Numbered from the stretch's first letter, positions 55,101-63,334 are shown. The stretch: 64,000 nucleotides of DNA from Amoebophrya sp. A120 (GCA_905178155.1 CAJINV010000011.1:1139982-1203981), one strand, 5' to 3'. Numbers and translations are program-made. Notes: generated from the sequence alone by a model not told the origin.

Positions 55101-57635
55101 ACATCGCGGAGACCGTCAAAAACCTCGCTTGATAGGCTGCTCTGCGAGCGGCGGTTGTTGTTAAAGGTGAAAAACAGCGCTTTGCTGCCAGATTGTATCT
55201 GCGAATCCTCTACTCGAGCGGCCGATGCCATGGCCCTCGCCTTGTCGAGTGGGTCAACGCCTCCCAGCCCGATGACCCCAACCGCCTTGGACCTTCGCAT
55301 CGTCTACGTGACAAAAAGAATGCAAATTATTCCGTTTCCGAAGCGCCCCGGAAGGCGAGAGTTGTTGACACAGCTAGTAGACCGAGACGGCCCTTCCTCG
55401 CAGGGAGCGATTACCACGACGGGATGCGGCCCACGTGTTGAAGCAGCCTTCGACGACCTCTACATTGTGCACGACGAGTTACAAGATAAATGGATCGCAT
55501 TCCGTCACGATGATGTAGTGGATGCGCCCCTGATAGACGTTTTGAAGAAGTGTGCACCGCCGGACGATCTTGCGTTGCCACTTGGTGAGACATGGGAAAA
55601 TAACTCACCAAGTTCCCGTGCGCAGGAACAAGAGAGGGCCCGGCAGCAAGCTGGCACAGACGATGAGAATCGGGAACGTGCCCTCTTCGAAGAGGATATG
55701 GTAGCGTCGTTTTTGCGACAATACCGTCACGCAAGCATCGCGGCGAAAAACATCACTAAGAAAGAATCGGCACAGACGCAGCGGCTGCTTGCATGCGAAG
55801 AAATATTGACACAGGTGGAAGATGAACTTCAGGACGGGAGAGCTTCTTTCGCAACGCGTATCGAGCTCGAGAAAATGAAGGAAGAGTTGACGGAAAGCCA
55901 CACTGCAGTCGTAGCACTGGGCGAAACACTCCGTGAGGACGTGGTCGACGTTATCTCCGATACCGTCGAGCAGGACCCAGACGTTTTAGCGGTTGTGGAG
56001 GCGCACGAAGACAAGCTTATTGAATCGTGTCGACGGTTGCTTCGATCAGCCACGGTTACTGCCGAGCGGATCACGAAACTCAAAACGTGCCTGACGGAGG
56101 CTGCTGAGACGCTTGACAACCTTCTGGCGAATCCGCAGCTGCCCACGAGCGAATCGCTAGTCGCAAACAAGGCCACGGACGGAGAGATCGCAAATCTGGC
56201 GATGAAGCTTGAAGAGCTCGGAGTCGAGAGTTGTGAGAAGGTATTTCCACAAAATCCTGCTTCCGCCGCTGCGGACGGACAGATTTCGGAGACCACGAAG
56301 GCCAAGACGAGCAAGTGCGAGTTCTGTGGCGAAGAGCTACCAAAAAACAGCAATGTGAGAAAGCGCCATATGAAGAAGTGCCCGAAACGTCCGATCTTTT
56401 GTGATCGTGACCATTGCCGCATGCGCATACCCGCCGACCGCTTTGACATTCATCTGGCCGAGGAGTGTGAGTCCCGCGAAGTCGAGTGTCCCCAGTGCGG
56501 CGAAGACACCATTCCATTCTGGCGCCTTGACGACCACACGAAAACGGAGTGTAGGCGCCGCGCTGTCCCCTGTACCCACAACCACAGTGCCGGCTGTACG
56601 TGGACGGGCGCATTCGAAGACCGCAGCCGCCACCTCCTCACCTGCCCTTACACTACGACGGAGTGCCCGCAGTGCATGGAGATCTTTCCCCAGTATCAGC
56701 GCGCGACGCACAAGTGCAAGCAGGTTCCGCCCCATGAGGACTGCATGGTCTGTTTTGAATCTTGGGAAGCCTTGGCTTCTCGCGGAAGCATGCCTGCCAT
56801 CCTGCTGCTCGACGGACGGCGGAGTTGCGTTTGCAAGTCGTACCTGACTTGCATACAGTGCGCCGAGCAGGTGCTGTCGGGGGCGACAGCGGAGAACAAA
56901 ACGCCAGTATGTCCCTTCTGCAGGAAGGCTTGCAACCTGATCGCGCCTGTCTCTCGAGACCTGCTTCTTAGCGGAAGCAGGTCCTCTTGTGCTAGTAAAA
57001 AGCAGCTGCCGGCCCGACGACCGCCGCGGGATGACGACGCGGCTTTCGAGTTTACGGAGCCCTTGTGTCGGCCGCCAGTTGCCTCTAGGGTCGGGAGAAC
57101 CTTTTGGGTATCCCCTCTTGACATCCGCTTCACTCACGATTCGGTGAAGGCGCTCTTCCGAGACTATTACGACCAAAACGAGAAAGCGCACCGCTGTCAT
57201 CAGGGCATTTTGGACTCTCTACGGGAAGTGCTGCGCCAGCAAGCGGCCGGGCTGGTCCCGGTCAGCCTGGAATGTCTGGACGTCTGTTGGGCAGATCCGC
57301 AGGCACAAACCACTTCAGCCAGCAGCAGCGGCGGTCCGAGCCCGCCGGCGCCAGGGAAAACTTTACCCCCGCGGCACCCTCGACTGTACCTGGCAGGCAC
57401 GGGCAACCGACGGCTGACCATGTGGAGGCTGTTGGCGCTGTATCGGCCGCACCAGTTCTCCCTGATAAAGATCAGAATCGTGGACCGCGCGGACCCGCGG
57501 GTTAAGTTTGATGAAAAATGCACGACGCAGAATGACGGGCGGTCAATTTGCGTGCGAGGTTGTGGCAAGGTTGGGCTGTCGAAAAGTGAACTTACGTGGA
57601 AAGAAGCACGGGATGTGCTTGAGGACAGGAAGTAA
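52107..57635 (+). CDS. Giant TRAF-zinc-finger/RING-like protein, paralogue B (intronless)
   Basis: One uninterrupted frame of 1,842 aa from ATG 52107 (aaaaATGacc). The order of regions matches paralogue A: N-terminal domain (HGRQIYRKVWSEV, about 82-165), KOW/SH3-like segment (VVVRGLQSEQGKALNG, about 258-325), TPR-like repeats (about 668-865), coiled coil (about 1172-1381), TRAF-type fingers (CEFCGEELP through CPQCMEIFPQYQRATHKC, about 1402-1538), RING-like cluster (CMVCFESWEAL, then CVCKSYLTCIQCAEQV, then CPFCRKAC, about 1543-1611) and the C-terminal domain (FTHDSVKALFRDYY, then YLAGTGNRRLTMWRLLALYR, IKIRIVDRADPRVKFDEKC). The last resembles, from memory, a DNRRL-type module common in dinoflagellate proteins. 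A ubiquitin-ligase role is inference. It is about 205 residues shorter than A, mostly in low-complexity linkers. Its continuity at the A insertion site makes it the control for the introner. Confidence 0.8.
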   Translation: MTLQATKQYRLDFEALRPSKMDPRGTYSQDLHLEAIDFKRRMREAGNTLYDESGPFADAEPWMFIAFMPASGSIVHQMFVPETHGRQIYRKVWSEVAANLCGYGCTAVHAATKNPARYAGIERTRPARITVFDAAFAQWLREEGLTEQAQRVTKVELVTDATVIRPGFAIASDLHPEENTFRALVDKFYHDFVEYLAKEEDDQHWLQEQDSQALKKMMPSETTRISTPLSAASTRTRSTCPSPQQEEECSPEEPCCSFTEGDMVVVRGLQSEQGKALNGQIGVVLGGGANSSTGRLPVKILAQVDVSRALKAENLWKPRFALGEHVDVRLGGAAALSNSPTNAAALVIAYTACDELGADRSSAAPEYLVELLANEDEDTKGTNETSAVKIVNVPLVLKQFKESELVRQDPAVRGKIRPNTEPLMWKPDKQTGIPGPYIAYNRYVSVAEGRFKIYSTAIDDPDGFVTVDTASDAPNVPADKAILQYHAQHEIPIRGRADGQCVFDLFTQKNDGSHLAPRPRDAEFEELVDTFIGFSHLHGQFASSRHNQAAYTNNVRVRKNRCLNRLRYLLGSKRLRMTQARARSLEGLFDPPRESTCYMGHGVSRDVELAIEPWFGQALDFYRLLERRDDVQPDDKDRFYDNCVQGVHKNSQYSRYISAVAADQAKKYATAQDLAVQLGFLSANYEYSLARRNKLAREALRLDLDGSVHDAALALAQDLQMRGQRAFALQIVAQTLHRVHVSFPRYREVLERILPVALKATAAVPEPSASTRLLKATGLEARELFQRVHEFEMMVYKRELRLLWSDMEPRPYLRQLMLKACLLAETGNHRAAAVIAKTLLVMNPSDTGGMRKECCNWCVSAGDFYFLRLGILETPFECIAARHSAVMLYVNVWMGIRDGAPDLACRFVEAVQEHPLCPIFILERAARLTAGEPDTTTEIRRFVAGEGPVIDGEEGDGEPDEHMDARMCAFQLTKPVWLDASLPGGGNGCDWLRRQVAATSRRPSKTSLDRLLCERRLLLKVKNSALLPDCICESSTRAADAMALALSSGSTPPSPMTPTALDLRIVYVTKRMQIIPFPKRPGRRELLTQLVDRDGPSSQGAITTTGCGPRVEAAFDDLYIVHDELQDKWIAFRHDDVVDAPLIDVLKKCAPPDDLALPLGETWENNSPSSRAQEQERARQQAGTDDENRERALFEEDMVASFLRQYRHASIAAKNITKKESAQTQRLLACEEILTQVEDELQDGRASFATRIELEKMKEELTESHTAVVALGETLREDVVDVISDTVEQDPDVLAVVEAHEDKLIESCRRLLRSATVTAERITKLKTCLTEAAETLDNLLANPQLPTSESLVANKATDGEIANLAMKLEELGVESCEKVFPQNPASAAADGQISETTKAKTSKCEFCGEELPKNSNVRKRHMKKCPKRPIFCDRDHCRMRIPADRFDIHLAEECESREVECPQCGEDTIPFWRLDDHTKTECRRRAVPCTHNHSAGCTWTGAFEDRSRHLLTCPYTTTECPQCMEIFPQYQRATHKCKQVPPHEDCMVCFESWEALASRGSMPAILLLDGRRSCVCKSYLTCIQCAEQVLSGATAENKTPVCPFCRKACNLIAPVSRDLLLSGSRSSCASKKQLPARRPPRDDDAAFEFTEPLCRPPVASRVGRTFWVSPLDIRFTHDSVKALFRDYYDQNEKAHRCHQGILDSLREVLRQQAAGLVPVSLECLDVCWADPQAQTTSASSSGGPSPPAPGKTLPPRHPRLYLAGTGNRRLTMWRLLALYRPHQFSLIKIRIVDRADPRVKFDEKCTTQNDGRSICVRGCGKVGLSKSELTWKEARDVLEDRK

Positions 57636-58249
57636 TGCGGAGAATACATGTATTCAATTTCAATGTCAGGGGTACTTCTAGATCGACAAGAAGGACACGC
57701 GAGCATACTTCTCCTATACCGATTCCTGTATCTAGCGAAGCAAAATCTATGGTCCTATTCGTATTCCGCAATGTTGATGTACATGTACATCTCGTGACTA
57801 AATAGCTGCACCATTCGCAGGAGTAACAGCATTCTGATCCTCAAGATGTTGTGTCATGATAAATTTGTTCCTGCTGGTTGTAGACCGAGCACTTCGCTTC
57901 GCCTGCGGGCCGTTCCTCGTCTGCGTGTGGAATTCGGGAGGTCTGAGCGTTGTCTGAGTCCGGTCCTTTGTTGTTTTTGCGCTTTTCGTAAATTGTGAGA
58001 GATCACGGACGAGCGATCTTTTGTGCCCACTCAGCCAGTTTCTTCGATAGTGATAGATGAGCAGCACTACTAATCTAGCATGGAATGAACGGCAAGCAAG
58101 ACGAAGCCAGGAAGGATGACTCCAAGTACAACAAGTAAGTACTACGCCGTATGTATGATTGAAACCTTGTATTATAGGGAGTGAGATCTGTCAACAGCTA
58201 GAGCATACGAGTAACGTAAGCACCACAGCCTCCTCTTGCTCTTGTCAAG
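57636..58249. other. Spacer with a possible 5' leader intron of the DnaJ gene
   Basis: At 58085 an ATG opens 16 codons ending at a perfect donor (aacaa|gtaagt, 58135). No downstream AG joins this in frame to the J domain without a stop, so if used it would be a leader intron or an upstream ORF. The DnaJ ATG directly follows an AG (cttgtcaagATG), which could be a trans-splice acceptor. Confidence 0.35.
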
Positions 58250-59953
58250 ATGGTTTCCTCCTCCTCGCGCGGCAAACCTCCTCCATCCTACTACGAGGTC
58301 CTGGGTGTCTCTAAAACCGCCGACCCGAGCTCCATCAAAAAGCAGTACCGGAAGCTTGCCCTGCAGTTTCATCCGGACAAAAACAAGGGGAGTAAAAGTG
58401 CGGAGGAAAAGTTCAAGCAGGTTGCTGAAGCCTATTCAGTTCTGTCGGATGTGGAGAAACGAAAAGCCTACGACCACGCCTTGAACAACCCGGCATCACG
58501 CGCGCCACAGAACTTCACGCCCCCCGACGCAGATTTCCAGTACTGGGGGCGTGCGCCCGGGGAAGGACCTGGAGCGAACCCTTTCGGGGAAAAACCACGG
58601 TATCATGATGACCACGGCACTGGAGGTTGGACCGGAGGATCACAAGCTGGACCTTTTGGAGGTTCAGATCCATTCGGCGCTAGGTTTACGGATGATTTCG
58701 CGGCTTTTACTGGAAGTGGACAGCCGCACGGTAATATGTTCGGAGATCCCGACCCTTCGTTTTCGCAGCACTTCAACCGAGGAAATAGACAAGATAGCAA
58801 TTATCGCCACACGACCCGTGCAACAACTGACCACCGGCACAGTCAGGCGCGGAGCCTCCACCGGCCGCCACGCGGGGTACCGTGGCGCCCGCCCAGTTTT
58901 TCCCTTCGCGACGCCTACAATCTTTTCGACAGCATGTTTGGTGGGCACGATCCGTTTGACAATGGGTTCACGAATTTGAACGTAGGGGTGATGTCCAGTA
59001 CAACTTCTTCCCGGAACGCAATCGCCAACTCCGCTACCAATACCTCGTCCAACACTACCTCCTGGGACGTGAAAACGACAAAGATCAAAAAACCCGACGG
59101 CACTGTCATAATCGAAACCAGCCGCGTCTGCCCGCAAACCGGCCGGATTGAAACGTCGCGAAGGAGTGAGAGTGGTAATGGTGGTTCTACTGGCGCTGAG
59201 ACGAGGAAGAATTATCCACGCGAGCAGCAAGAGAAATACGACCGGAGTACTAGAACATCATTTACATTTGCCAACCCCAACGGTGCTGATGATTACAATT
59301 TTGGTGGCGCGAGCACCAGTTTCGGAGAAGCGTTCAGTGCAACCAGCAGGAGCTCCTTTCCAAGACACAATTTTTCAAGCTCGTCGAAGACGTCTTTTCC
59401 TGCGTCGCATCGTGGTGAGCAGCGCGCTGCACCGGTGCCGCCGCGAGAACGTGCTCTACTCGCGAACAAGCACCAGAATAGCAGCGAGGATACTTTGGAT
59501 TCCCTTCCCGCAGGGTACAATCCAGGCCGCTTGACCGCTGGTGCCGGAGGGGGTTCCTTCTCGCATCGCAGTGCTGGTGGTGGCGCGCAGATCGCACGTA
59601 GCAGCTGGGTATCAAATGTAAAAATGTCTGGGTCTGGAAAAATGCGCGATTTGTCATGCACCTTTTCCATGAGCCATGAGGTCTGGAATGCAGGACCTAG
59701 TATGACAGATTCTGTGCGATCTTTCTCATGCCTATCCTGCATGAGAAACTGCCTCCCGACTTGGTCAAAACTGGGCGACTTTTGGTAATAATGCAACACA
59801 GATTTTTGCATGCTTCAGATTTAGCATGACAAGTTGCATTCTTCCAGACCCAGACACTTTTACATTTGATACTGGGCCACGGCGGGCGGAGCCGCGGCGG
59901 CGGCGGTGCAGTCGGCACGGGGTGGCGCGTTTATCGGATGGAAATCAAACTGA
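58250..59953 (+). CDS. DnaJ/Hsp40 co-chaperone, type B-like
   Basis: Exons 58250-59609 and 59877-59953 give 478 aa. The J domain occupies about residues 13-78 ([23 protein letters not shown] at 41-43; [14 protein letters not shown]), so it can stimulate Hsp70 ATPase. It is followed by a Gly/Phe-rich region ([24 protein letters not shown]) and a Ser/Thr-rich stretch with a DNAJB6-like segment ([16 protein letters not shown]). There is no zinc-finger domain. The last 25 residues ([19 protein letters not shown], then IGWKSN and stop) are encoded by a GC-rich repeat present in three further copies downstream, so the C-terminus has been captured from, or donated to, a repeat. Without splicing, the frame continues through the introner to 59788. 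Confidence 0.85.
59610..59876 (+). mobile_element. Introner 10, in the DnaJ gene
   Basis: The direct repeat CTGGG lies at 59605-59609 and 59872-59876. The ends TATCAAATGTAAAA and TTTTACATTTGATA are perfect inverted repeats, then both continue with TGTCTGGGTCTGG. Removing 267 bp joins SSW to ATAGG in phase. The unoccupied site survives at 61808-61830, where a 17-bp match to the left flank runs straight into the right flank. Confidence 0.9.
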
Positions 59954-59955
59954 GA
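59872..59955 (+). repeat. GC-rich repeat R, copy 1 (split by the DnaJ introner)
   Basis: The unit starts CAGCTGGGCCACGGCGGGCG and ends near CAAACTGAGA. Here its first eight bases lie left of the introner (59602-59609). It encodes the C-terminus of the DnaJ protein. Confidence 0.75.
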
Positions 59956-60795
59956 TCATCATCATCATCATCATGTTTGTGTTTGTCCTGACATTTGAAC
60001 ATTTGTCTTTCCTCATTCTCATGTGAGTGGACGTACACTCGAGCGCATTTCATTGTGACATTCGCGCTGTCACTCCGCGAACCAGAGGCCGTCCTGGTTG
60101 CGGTAGAAGCTCTGGCCGGCAACGTACTTTACTTCCCTTCCCGTGTTCTCGCAAAAATCTTCCCCGGACACCGTAAATTGAACCTCTGGGTCACTTTCTG
60201 CTTGCCAGTATTCCCCCCGGTTGGCGCCCGGCACTCTGCCCCAGCGCCTGCCGTTGATTTTTTGAAGGAACGCCGCCCGAGACTCCTCTGCTTCTTTTCT
60301 CTGTTGTTCTATCCTCGCCTTCTGTTGCTCGTTTCTTTGCGCCATTTCCCCCGTAGCTTGCCTCTGTTTCTTTTGCCGGTCGGCTCGGCCCGTCTGTGCC
60401 ATCCTTTTTGCACGCATAAATTCCTTTGTGGCTTCTGCATCGGGCGGGGCCTTGAAGAATTGCTCTGCATCGAGGCCGTAGTGGTGGAAGTCCTGCAACA
60501 CCAGCTTCCCCCACGGTGACTTAGTCGCGACCTCGTTTGCTATCCAGAGCCCGGAGGGCTCTGTTTTATCTCGCGCTGCGTGTGCCACCCAAGCCATACG
60601 CTTTTCCCGCACGGCTGTCTCTATGTCCAACACCCCCAATCGCCTGCATAGCTCTATTCTGCTCGCGTAGTCGTCCTCTTCTTCCTGTTCGTCGCTCTGC
60701 TGCTGCTCTCTCTGCCACTGTCTTTTCTCGCCAAGCCACGGCGGGGCCGCTGTCTTTTCTCGCCAAGCCACTGTCTTTCTCTGCCACTGTCTTTT
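59956..60795 (-). mobile_element. LINE-like retrotransposon 3' fragment, copy 1
   Basis: On the minus strand, an open frame (60807 down to 60070) encodes about 245 residues. They are rich in Gln/Arg/Lys and include RRLGVLDIETAVREKRMAWV, which resembles the segment after the reverse-transcriptase domain of non-LTR elements (the R..W.GH.aR region). A C-terminal WF/YR motif (SFYRNQDGLWF) follows. Downstream on the minus strand the fragment ends in a short (GAT)n tract (59957-59973 on the + strand as ATC repeats), as RTE/LINE tails often do. No RT catalytic domain or endonuclease is present, so this is a truncated copy. The LINE assignment is tentative. Confidence 0.5.
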
Positions 60796-60852
60796 CAGCT
60801 GGGCCACGGCGGGCGGAGCCGCGGCGGCGGCGGTACAGTCGGCACGGTATCG
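60796..60852 (+). repeat. GC-rich repeat R, copy 2 (truncated)
   Basis: Same start as copy 1 but loses the unit after GGCACGG and continues into unrelated sequence. It lies at the 5' end of the LINE-like copy 1 on the minus strand. Confidence 0.7.
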
Positions 60853-61807
60853 AACAAAAATCTGTTATCGTTATCGGATTGGAAATTGCTGGCAAAGCCC
60901 ATTTTTTTTTGAAGTTTAGCTACTGACTTAGCTACCTCAACTAGCTATGATTTTGAACCAGTTGTGTGCATTTGGCCAAGCGCCGCGCCGAAGCCTGGAT
61001 CATGTCGAGCCCATTCTGCCGGGCCGTTTCGAGCTGCGCGCCAACCGTCCCAGGTGGATGCGATTTGCTCAGCTTCCGGCAGTGCAGGTTGGAAGCTTGT
61101 TTTGGGCTCATAAAGATCAATTTGTAACGTGGACCTGCGTCACAGGCGCGTCATGTTTTTGACATGGGGAAAGTGCTGAGCTGCCCACTGCATCACACAG
61201 ATAGATGCCCAGAAATGAGGCAGCTTGGGCGTGCTCTGGTTACCGCCCAGTCGTTGATGATGAAATCTGCCCGCCATCTCGTGGCCACCATCGTCGCCGG
61301 GCTCTGACCTGAGAAATTACGGAGAATAGGGCGGCACACGGACTATAAAAGTGACCAAAAATGGTGCTTCTTATCGGTTTGGCCTTCTGAACCGATAGCA
61401 GACACCTAAGCACGCCGGCACGCGGACTATAAAAGTGCCCAAAAATGGTGCTTGTTATCGGTTCTGCCGGAGGTCCGGCAAAACGAGGGCACTTTCCCCC
61501 CCCAGAAAGGAGGTCCGGAGGGCCTCCGGACAACAAGCATTCCCCTTGCCCAAGAACATCCCCAAAGACACCAGGAAACAAGGACGCCTACAGTTCTGCA
61601 AGACTCCAAAAAGGAGTCTTTGTCAGCGCGCCGCTTCGCCAGCTTGACGAGCGGATCGCCCTCGTCGATCTGCTTCCTCTTTGCCATGTCGATCGGCTCG
61701 CTCTTACACCCAAACCGCCCCCCCCTCACACTGACAGCAGACGCGTCGCCACCTATCAGCTTCCGGACATGCTTTGCAAGCACTCGCAGCCACAGTGTTT
61801 TGTTGGC
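60853..61807. other. Unclassified repeat-rich interval between the LINE-like copies
   Basis: Holds a 48-bp direct repeat (61332-61380 and 61417-61464), a 71-codon ATG frame on the + strand (60947-61162) and a 118-codon frame on the minus strand (61427-61783, basic near IDMAKRKQIDEG). None is recognised. The minus frame overlaps the repeat and may be part of another decayed mobile element. Confidence 0.35.
61332..61464 (+). repeat. Two-copy direct repeat with a TATAAAAG core
   Basis: Copies at 61332-61380 and 61417-61464 share CGGCAC.CGGACTATAAAA, then GTG.CCAAAAATGGTGCTT.TTATCGGTT. The copies start 85 bp apart. The TATAAAAG could be a promoter-like box of a mobile element, or chance. Confidence 0.7.
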
Positions 61808-61815
61808 GCACGTAG

Positions 61816-61902
61816 CAGCTGGGCCACGGCGGGCGGAGCCGCGGCGGCGGCGGTACAGTCGGCACGGGGTGGCGCGTTTATTGGATGGAAATCAAACTGA
61901 GA
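61816..61902 (+). repeat. GC-rich repeat R, copy 3 (carries the unfilled introner site)
   Basis: The copy is continuous, and the match to the DnaJ gene extends 9 bases further left (CGCACGTAG, from about 61808). It reads ...GCAGCTGGG|CCACGG... with only one CTGGG. The frame in this copy (ending at 61900) encodes the same C-terminal peptide as the DnaJ gene. Confidence 0.78.
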
Positions 61903-62742
61903 TCATCATCATCGTCATCATGTTTGTGTTTGTCCTGACATTTGAACATTTGTCTTTCCTCATTCTCATGTGAGTGGACGTACACTCGAGCGCATTTCAT
62001 TGTGACATTCGCGCTGTCACTCCGCGAACCAGAGGCCGTCCTGGTTGCGGTAGAAGCTCTGGCCGGCAACGTACTTTACTTCCCTTCCCGTGTTCTCGCA
62101 AAAATCTTCCCCGGACACCGTAAATTGAACCTCTGGGTCACTTTCTGCTTGCCAGTATTCCCCCCGGTTGGCGCCCGGCACTCTGCCCCAGCGCCTGCCG
62201 TTGATTTTTTGAAGGAACGCCGCCCGAGACTCCTCTGCTTCTTTTCTCTGTTGTTCTATCCTCGCCTTCTGTTGCTCGTTTCTTTGCGCCATTTTCCCCG
62301 TAGCTTGCCTCTGTTTCTTTTGCCGGTCGGCTCGGCCCGTCTGTTCCATCCTTTTTGCACGCATAAATTCCTTTGTGGCTTCTGCATCGGGCGGGGCCTT
62401 GAAGAATTGCTCTGCATCGAGGCCGTAGTGGTGGAAGTCCTGCAACACCAGCTTCCCCCACGGTGACTTAGTCGCGACCTCGTTTGCTATCCAGAGCCCG
62501 GAGGGCTCTGTTTTATCTCGCGCTGCGTGTGCCACCCAAGCCATACGCTTTTCCCGCACGGCTGTCTCTATGTCCAACACCCCCAATCGCCTGCATAGCT
62601 CTATTCTGCTCGCGTAGTCGTCCTCTTCTTCCTGTTCGTCGCTCTGCTGCTGCTCTCTCTGCCACTGTCTTTTCTCGCCAAGCCACGGCGGGGCCGCTGT
62701 CTTTTCTCGCCAAGCCACTGTCTTTCTCTGCCACTGTCTTTT
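61903..62742 (-). mobile_element. LINE-like retrotransposon 3' fragment, copy 2
   Basis: Nearly identical to copy 1 over about 840 bp; the encoded 245-residue frame (62754 down to 62017) differs at two residues (Ala/Glu and Glu/Lys). It is bracketed by full-length R repeats on both sides. The same short GAT tail lies at 61903-61921. The high identity points to a recent segmental duplication, not two independent insertions. Confidence 0.55.
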
Positions 62743-62829
62743 CAGCTGGGCCACGGCGGGCGGAGCCGCGGCGGCGGCGGTACAGTCGGCACGGGGTGGC
62801 GCGTTTATCGGCTGGAAGTCGAACTGAGA
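62743..62829 (+). repeat. GC-rich repeat R, copy 4
   Basis: Full-length copy, ending TCGAACTGAGA. With copy 3 it forms direct repeats of about 87 bp around the LINE-like fragment. Confidence 0.72.
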
Positions 62830-63052
62830 CGAAAGACAAAGAAATCAATGACGCATACTGAAATAAAACAACTCTGCTCAACTACTGCATGCCAGACCTG
62901 CTAACGAAACTGATAAAGAAGACAGTCACGCTTCTTTAGTGGACCTATAAAACTCTTGGCGCCTGTAATTACCTTTCTAGCATCAGCTAGTCAAATGAAC
63001 TACGAGCTGAGGCTCGGGTTGTGTTTTTTATCCGTTTTGAATTCAATGTAAT

Positions 63053-63083
63053 GAACCGATCCAAGTTCAACTTGGATCGGTTC
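63053..63083. repeat. Perfect 15-bp-stem palindrome with 1-nt centre
   Basis: GAACCGATCCAAGTT, then C, then its exact reverse complement. It lies 8 bp before the next palindrome. Confidence 0.95.
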
Positions 63084-63091
63084 TATGAAGA

Positions 63092-63134
63092 ATCACTATG
63101 AAGAATACAACTTAGTTGTATTCTTCATAGTGAT
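63092..63134. repeat. Perfect 21-bp-stem palindrome with 1-nt centre
   Basis: The left arm runs from 63092 to 63112 (starts ATCACTATGAAG), a single T follows at 63113, and the exact reverse complement runs to 63134. Transcribed, this would be a 21-bp hairpin. Confidence 0.95.
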
Positions 63135-63314
63135 CGTCATGTCCTCGTGACTACCAACTCTAGATGTGGTCTCGCCCAGGGCTCCAGACATCGTTTCTTC
63201 TTCGCATCTTCGCTACTGGTAGAAGTCGCACTTAAAAAGTAGCAGTCGTTGTCGTGCAGTCGTTTTCATCTTCGGACGAGTCGCGAATGTGTCGACTGTG
63301 ATTCACGAATCGCC

Positions 63315-63334
63315 CGTGTAACGCGCGTTACACG
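63315..63334. repeat. Perfect 20-bp palindrome
   Basis: CGTGTAACGCGCGTTACACG is its own reverse complement. It lies about 185 bp before the next gene's start, a position that would suit a dimeric binding site; this is speculation. Confidence 0.9.

Noticed and set aside
56337-57200. 287-codon open frame on the minus strand
   Set aside because: It is antisense to the TRAF/RING region of paralogue B, whose sense frame has a clear Cys/His pattern.
58085-58134. Short upstream coding exon of the DnaJ gene ending in gtaagt
   Set aside because: No acceptor gives an in-frame, stop-free join to the J domain; at most it is a leader intron.
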